Assembly (NCBI GenBank): GCA_963678095.2 | Contig: OY782746.1 | Location: forward strand, 1,674,001-1,738,000 | DNA from: G963678095 sp963678095 | GTDB taxonomy: Bacteria > Bacillota > Negativicutes > Selenomonadales > Selenomonadaceae | Direction: 5' to 3' | DNA: 64,000 bases | Shown: piece by piece, positions 60,581 through 64,000 of the stretch | Position numbering within the stretch: the stretch's first letter is position 1 | Layout: each line of letters opens with the position of its first letter | Translations under genes and position numbers: made by a program | The notes under the pieces: generated by a model | The model's database searches: none | What the model saw: the letters and a program-made list of their open reading frames with translations, nothing else | What the model was told of the DNA's origin: nothing

Positions 60581-62026
60581 ATGGGAATAACAAAGAAACA
60601 TTGTATAATTATTTTGATTTTAGGGCTATACGTATTTTTTATAGGAAATGCTTCTATTTTTATCACAGATCCAGTGGAAGCAAATTATACCCTGACGGCA
60701 AAAGAAATGTTACAGGCCGGGAACTATATATCACCACAAATTTATGGTGATTATTGGTATGATAAACCGATTTTCTTTTATTGGGAGCTTATAGCAGCCT
60801 TTAAGATTTTTGGCATCAATGAATTTGCGGCCCGCTTTTTTTCGGCAGTTTTCGGGATAATTGGTCTTTTCATGACATACTGGTTTTCTCGCAAGATTTA
60901 TGATGCCAAGACAGCACTGCTGTCGTCATTGATATTGGGAACATCCTTTGAATATTGGCTTATTGCCAAGGCTGTTATAACAGATATGACATTTTTTGTA
61001 TTCTTTGATGCGCTTCTCATCTTTTTTTATCTTGCCTATACAAGTCAGCGCAAAGGATATTATTATGGCTGTTATTTTTTTGCGGGTTTGGCCGTGCTCA
61101 CAAAAGGGCCAATTGGGATTTTGCTACCAGGCCTTATCATAGTGTTGTTCCTTCTTTCCCAGCGGGACTTTTTTTCAATGAGAAAAATGAAGGTTTTGTC
61201 GGGGACGTGCATTTTTTTGCTCGTTGGGGGAAGCTGGTATTGGATTATGTACAACCTGCACGGGCAGGAATTTCTCATGGTATTTTTAGGGGTTCACAAT
61301 GTTTTGCGGGCGACAGTATCGGAACATCCCAGTTCTAATGTCTGGTATTATTATACGGTTATATTTTTTATCGGTTTTTTTCCGTGGAGTTTTTCTATGC
61401 CCCTGCTTTTACGGCGTTATTGGAAAAAACGCGAATGGCCAGTTGTGGATATGACTACAAGATTTTTGCTGATTTGGGCGATTAGTATTGCCCTTTTTTA
61501 TCAATGTATGGCGACTAAATATACCACATATACCTTTCCGTATTTACTGCCCATTGCAATTTTAACAACTCGAAGCCTACTAAATCATATCCAGATAATT
61601 AAACGAATTGTCATAGTGAATATAGTTTTTTATACGATGCTGACGTTTTGGGTAGCCGTTCCATACTGTCAAAAATATTCTGCTAAAGAAGCAGCGACGG
61701 CTATTGCAGCGCAGGCGTCACCAGAAGAAACTATTATCAGCTATGGTGATTATAAAACATCCGCTGTATTTTATAGTGATCACTTGATTTATCGTTTGGA
61801 GAAGGCAGCTGATATTGAAAATTTAAAGCCCAAAGCGATGAGTTGGAGTAACAAGAATGTCATGCCGTTTCTTTCGGAAGAAGAAGCCTCGCAAAAAAAT
61901 GAACTGTTGGCAGTCGTTGATGCGAATAAGGTGGATGTATTCAAACAACAGATGCCAGGCGACTGGCAGGTGTTGAAATCATTTGATACAGTACAGATTT
62001 TCGAAAAGAAGTCTATCGATAAATAG
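60581..62026 (+). CDS. ArnT/PMT-2-like glycosyltransferase
   Basis: This GT-C type glycosyltransferase moves a sugar from a polyprenyl phosphate carrier to an acceptor at the periplasmic side, often lipid A. The 481-aa protein has about 11-12 helices; early acidic residues in FITDPVEANYTLTAKEML match the DxxE type catalytic loop, and YDKPIFFYW and ARFFSAVFG are typical of the ArnT family. The C-terminal 100 residues form a soluble periplasmic part. ATG 60581 is seven bases after AAGGAT; ATG 60563 lacks a site. The gene is more AT-rich than those upstream. Confidence 0.85.
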   Translation: MGITKKHCIIILILGLYVFFIGNASIFITDPVEANYTLTAKEMLQAGNYISPQIYGDYWYDKPIFFYWELIAAFKIFGINEFAARFFSAVFGIIGLFMTYWFSRKIYDAKTALLSSLILGTSFEYWLIAKAVITDMTFFVFFDALLIFFYLAYTSQRKGYYYGCYFFAGLAVLTKGPIGILLPGLIIVLFLLSQRDFFSMRKMKVLSGTCIFLLVGGSWYWIMYNLHGQEFLMVFLGVHNVLRATVSEHPSSNVWYYYTVIFFIGFFPWSFSMPLLLRRYWKKREWPVVDMTTRFLLIWAISIALFYQCMATKYTTYTFPYLLPIAILTTRSLLNHIQIIKRIVIVNIVFYTMLTFWVAVPYCQKYSAKEAATAIAAQASPEETIISYGDYKTSAVFYSDHLIYRLEKAADIENLKPKAMSWSNKNVMPFLSEEEASQKNELLAVVDANKVDVFKQQMPGDWQVLKSFDTVQIFEKKSIDK

Positions 62027-62090
62027 TTTTTATGTGGGCTTTGACAACCTTTTTAAGTTTTTTACAGGATCTATATAGTTGTATAACGCT

Positions 62091-62121
62091 GGCACAGGCG
62101 AAACCGTCTGTGCCAATTTTT
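62091..62121 (+). terminator. Terminator of the PAP2-ArnT transcript
   Basis: GGCACAGGCG (62091-62100) pairs with CGTCTGTGCC (62105-62114) with one G-T pair, then AATTTTTAT. The stretch 62122-62346 that follows is AT-rich with no gene that I can support. Confidence 0.85.
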
Positions 62122-62346
62122 ATGCCTAAAAATGAGCAGTAATTAATTTTTTATGCGATTTTCCTGGTTTAAAATACATTTCTCAGGAGGAACAAGAGAG
62201 TTTATGGTTAAATATAAAGAATACTATACAGGTTGGTTCAAGGGAGAAAGAAATTTCTGCCCCAAATGGGAGTACAACAAAAAAACTATAATTCCGATCT
62301 CAGTTGGTTTTCAAAGTTTAGTAGTCATTTCAATATAGGAAAGTAA

Positions 62347-62496
62347 GAGCCTGGATGGGGGCAACAAAATACCGCAGGCGGAGTCGAGCAATGGGGAGTA
62401 AGGAACGCCGATGGAACCTTTAGTTGGAGACTAAAGCTTAAACCTGAAGTGGATAGGCTACAAAAGGAGAGGCGATACCTGAAATACCAGAAGTAA
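62347..62496 (+). pseudogene. 3' fragment of a polymorphic-toxin-like protein
   Basis: Starting right after a stop codon, the frame encodes 49 residues beginning PGWGQQNTAGGVEQWGVRN and continuing ADGTFSWRLK to the stop. There is no start codon or ribosome site in place. The EQWG...NADGTFSWRLK ending resembles C-terminal ends of large secreted or Rhs-like toxins, so it is read as a leftover toxin tail. The assignment rests on pattern recall only. Confidence 0.4.
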
Positions 62497-62525
62497 CAAA
62501 CATTATGGTGATAGGAGAAAAATAG

Positions 62526-62708
62526 ATGAACACAGTTTTTATGGAATGGGTGAAGTTGAAAAAAGAGTCGTTTGAAAATGATGGAGTAAACACAGATGAT
62601 ATAAAATGGATTGAAAAAAATATTGATATGATAAGGACAAAACTTAATCGATTAACACCTGATGGGGTAAATAAATGGGAATCAGATCCTAATGGTTGGG
62701 GACAATAG
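62526..62708 (+). CDS. Small hypothetical protein
   Basis: This 60-aa ORF has an AGGAG site eight bases before its ATG. The product is mostly helical and charged (MEWVKLKKESFEND, KWIEKNIDMIRTKLNRL) and ends DPNGWGQ. I do not recognise it. It lies between a toxin-tail fragment and an immunity-like gene and ends inside that gene's ribosome site, so it could be a toxin-end remnant or a small immunity partner. Confidence 0.5.
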   Translation: MNTVFMEWVKLKKESFENDGVNTDDIKWIEKNIDMIRTKLNRLTPDGVNKWESDPNGWGQ

Positions 62709-62719
62709 GAGGAATGTTT

Positions 62720-63505
62720 ATGGAAGAAAACTCATATTTAAATGTATTACCAGAAATATTTCAAAAGAGGAAAGAAAGTATAGGAAAAACAATAAATAAA
62801 ATTAAAACAAAAAGTGTAAAAGAAAATTTTATTGATCGGCATATTAGCTTTTTATCACTGGATTATTCTACTATTGCAATAGGAGAATGGTTACTTCATC
62901 ATGATGTTGTTGCTACAAAGCAAAACTTCTATTTAGCTGCAAAGATACAAGAGATTTTATTCCAAAAGTATGATGATAAGAGTAAGATAGTATCATCTTC
63001 ATTTGTAAATATGAGTAGTTATCTTAAATTATTACCAGCTTTAATAAGCGATTCTAATCAGATTATAGATTCTTTAGCCAAGCTAATTGGCAATAGACCA
63101 AAGGAAGAAGAGGGCGGGCATCCTTTTGCTGATAACGTTGGATATGCAATCAAATATCTTTTGTTGAATGAATATGCGAAGGCAAAGGTACACATTGATG
63201 CACTGTTGGGCATGGAGAATAATAAAGAATTGAAATTACGTATTGGTTATGGAAAAGTTTTAAAAGGAATTTTAGATATAGATGAAAAAGCTGTCAATGA
63301 AGGGTTAAAGGTGATGTTAGACTGCTACAAAAAAGATCGTGAGTACAAAGATTCCCCTGAAGAATTTTTTAGCATTCCCGTTTTAGGATTTGCAAAGTTG
63401 GCTATTAGAAGGGGGATTAACATTTATATTGATGACACAATTGTACCTAAAGAAATGTTGGAGGCGCATGAGATTGAATATCCGGAGATTGATTACATAA
63501 AATGA
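62720..63505 (+). CDS. Immunity protein 49 (Imm49)-like
   Basis: This 261-aa cytoplasmic, mostly helical protein has IAIGEWLLHHDVVATKQNFYLA in its first third and, near the end, LGFAKLAIRRGINIYIDDTIVPKEML, which resembles the conserved end of Imm49 proteins that protect cells against polymorphic toxins. There is no signal peptide or membrane helix. ATG 62720 lies seven bases after AGGAGG; ATG 62714 is too close. The family call is from pattern memory and should be treated as probable only. AT-richness and context fit a toxin/immunity region. Confidence 0.6.
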   Translation: MEENSYLNVLPEIFQKRKESIGKTINKIKTKSVKENFIDRHISFLSLDYSTIAIGEWLLHHDVVATKQNFYLAAKIQEILFQKYDDKSKIVSSSFVNMSSYLKLLPALISDSNQIIDSLAKLIGNRPKEEEGGHPFADNVGYAIKYLLLNEYAKAKVHIDALLGMENNKELKLRIGYGKVLKGILDIDEKAVNEGLKVMLDCYKKDREYKDSPEEFFSIPVLGFAKLAIRRGINIYIDDTIVPKEMLEAHEIEYPEIDYIK

Positions 63506-63672
63506 ATCTAGGAGTATTCAATAGCAAAGTAGAGACATCGGGGACGTTTCTTTTTTGTCAACACGATGATATTTTTGTGAAGGTTGCCAAGAAAAGTGCG
63601 AAAGTTAAGGTGGATGGGGGATTTCTATATCGGAATGAAAATGAGCTACAAGAATACCAAGAGGAATTATAG
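63502..63672 (+). CDS. Small hypothetical ORF overlapping the Imm49-like stop
   Basis: This 56-codon frame starts with ATG in an ATGA overlap with the preceding stop, a layout typical of coupled genes. It reads MNLGVFNSKVETSGTFLFCQ and later KVAKKSAKVKVDGGFLYRNENE. However, the left arm of an inverted repeat (63540-63562) lies inside it and the right arm follows its stop, so the frame may partly be mobile-element DNA. I do not recognise the product. Confidence 0.35.
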   Translation: MNLGVFNSKVETSGTFLFCQHDDIFVKVAKKSAKVKVDGGFLYRNENELQEYQEEL

Positions 63673-63711
63673 CTAAAAGTTGACGAAAAAGAAATGTCCC
63701 TAACTGTCCCC
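63540..63711. mobile_element. MITE-like element with 22-bp inverted repeats
   Basis: GGGACGTTTCTTTTTTGTCAA with a final C (63541-63562) matches the inverse of GTTGACGAAAAAGAAATGTCC plus C (63679-63700) at 20 of 22 positions. A further TGTCCCC at 63705-63711 extends the right side. No transposase is present in the 116 bp between the arms. This suggests a small non-autonomous element; target duplications were not identified. Confidence 0.5.
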
Positions 63712-63787
63712 AATAGATATTCTGACTATCTAATGAGATATTGCTAGGATGGGGTAATCAAATATATATTCCGGAGGTGAATGCAAG

Positions 63788-64000
63788 TTGGTTCAAATAG
63801 AATGTGATTGTAAAGAACGATATGGAATAGAAATTAATTCTTATAAACTATTTGAAGAGTTGAAAAACTTTTTTAAAGAACAGGTGAGAAAAGGAGTATT
63901 TAATGATGTTCCTGTAGTAGAACCATTTTATGTAGGACATAGTGAGTTAAAAGAAGTAAATGAAATAAAATGGTATGCAACAAAATGGTATAAATGTAAT
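63788..64000 (+). CDS. Hypothetical, immunity-like protein (3' partial)
   Basis: A frame open to the window end begins at TTG 63788, seven bases after a strong GGAGGTGA. The visible 71 residues start MVQIECDCKERYGIEINSYK, continue LFEELKNFFKEQVRKGVF, and reach IKWYATKWYKCN. The Cys pair at the start and the WYATKWYKC segment look like small cytoplasmic immunity-type proteins found beside polymorphic toxins, but no family is claimed firmly. The rest lies outside the window. Confidence 0.55.
   Translation, partial: MVQIECDCKERYGIEINSYKLFEELKNFFKEQVRKGVFNDVPVVEPFYVGHSELKEVNEIKWYATKWYKCN

Noticed and set aside
62153..62338. 61-codon frame after the ArnT-like gene
   Set aside because: There is no ribosome site at its start and no recognisable protein pattern; it lies in degenerate AT-rich DNA.

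Overview
The window looks like chromosome of an anaerobic Firmicute with an outer membrane, most likely a member of the Negativicutes (Selenomonas, Anaerovibrio or a relative). The gene order yybS-gdpP-rplI-lonC-dnaB-purA, the T-box, the c-di-GMP riboswitches and strong GGAGG ribosome binding sites are Firmicute traits. A TolC-like channel, an RND pump, lipid A type enzymes and a secretin-based Flp pilus need an outer membrane. The assignment to a class is inference; no rRNA gene is present.

Layout. 1-8239: the end of a complex I operon (nuoD-H-I-J-K-L-M-N) with nuoE, F and G absent from their usual place. 8311-12507: an MBL-fold hydrolase, a CorA transporter, a malic enzyme and a one-TM Ala/Pro-rich protein. 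12568-16545 (minus strand): iorA-iorB-paaK behind a T-box leader whose specifier reads best as Trp. 17018-23702: glycerol and dihydroxyacetone use: glpK, two essentially identical glpF copies, and dhaK-dhaL-dhaM. 23709-24833: rpsF-ssb-rpsR. 24909-35987: a GntR regulator and a complete-looking Flp/Tad pilus operon, each behind its own nearly identical c-di-GMP-I riboswitch. 36041-38185: an ECF ATPase and T subunit, and a guanine deaminase. 38374-46805: housekeeping genes. 46877-47716: eight tRNA genes with a repeated Lys-Glu-Val block. 47727-49938: a small Cys-rich protein, galE, a short LacI-type regulator and tRNA-Gly(CCC). 49989-62121: an envelope-stress style module with a small acidic peptide, a MotE-like membrane protein, a sensor kinase and OmpR-type regulator, a tripartite RND pump, a PmtA-like methyltransferase, a PAP2 phosphatase and an ArnT-like glycosyltransferase. 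62122-64000: an AT-rich tail with a toxin-end fragment, an Imm49-like protein, small ORFs and a MITE-like inverted repeat.

How the parts work together. The strongest regulatory signal is a set of GTTTA repeats in 11-bp phase. The last repeat lies 16 bp before the -10 at the promoters of the acidic peptide, the RND pump and the PAP2/ArnT pair, which suggests one PhoP/PhoB-like regulon run by the local two-component system. The T-box on iorAB-paaK suggests that these enzymes make aromatic amino acids from aryl acids when charged tRNA is short, rather than degrading amino acids. The pilus riboswitch has a terminator that would form only when the aptamer is undone, so it is predicted to be a c-di-GMP ON switch. 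All functions are read from sequence motifs; no database search was run.
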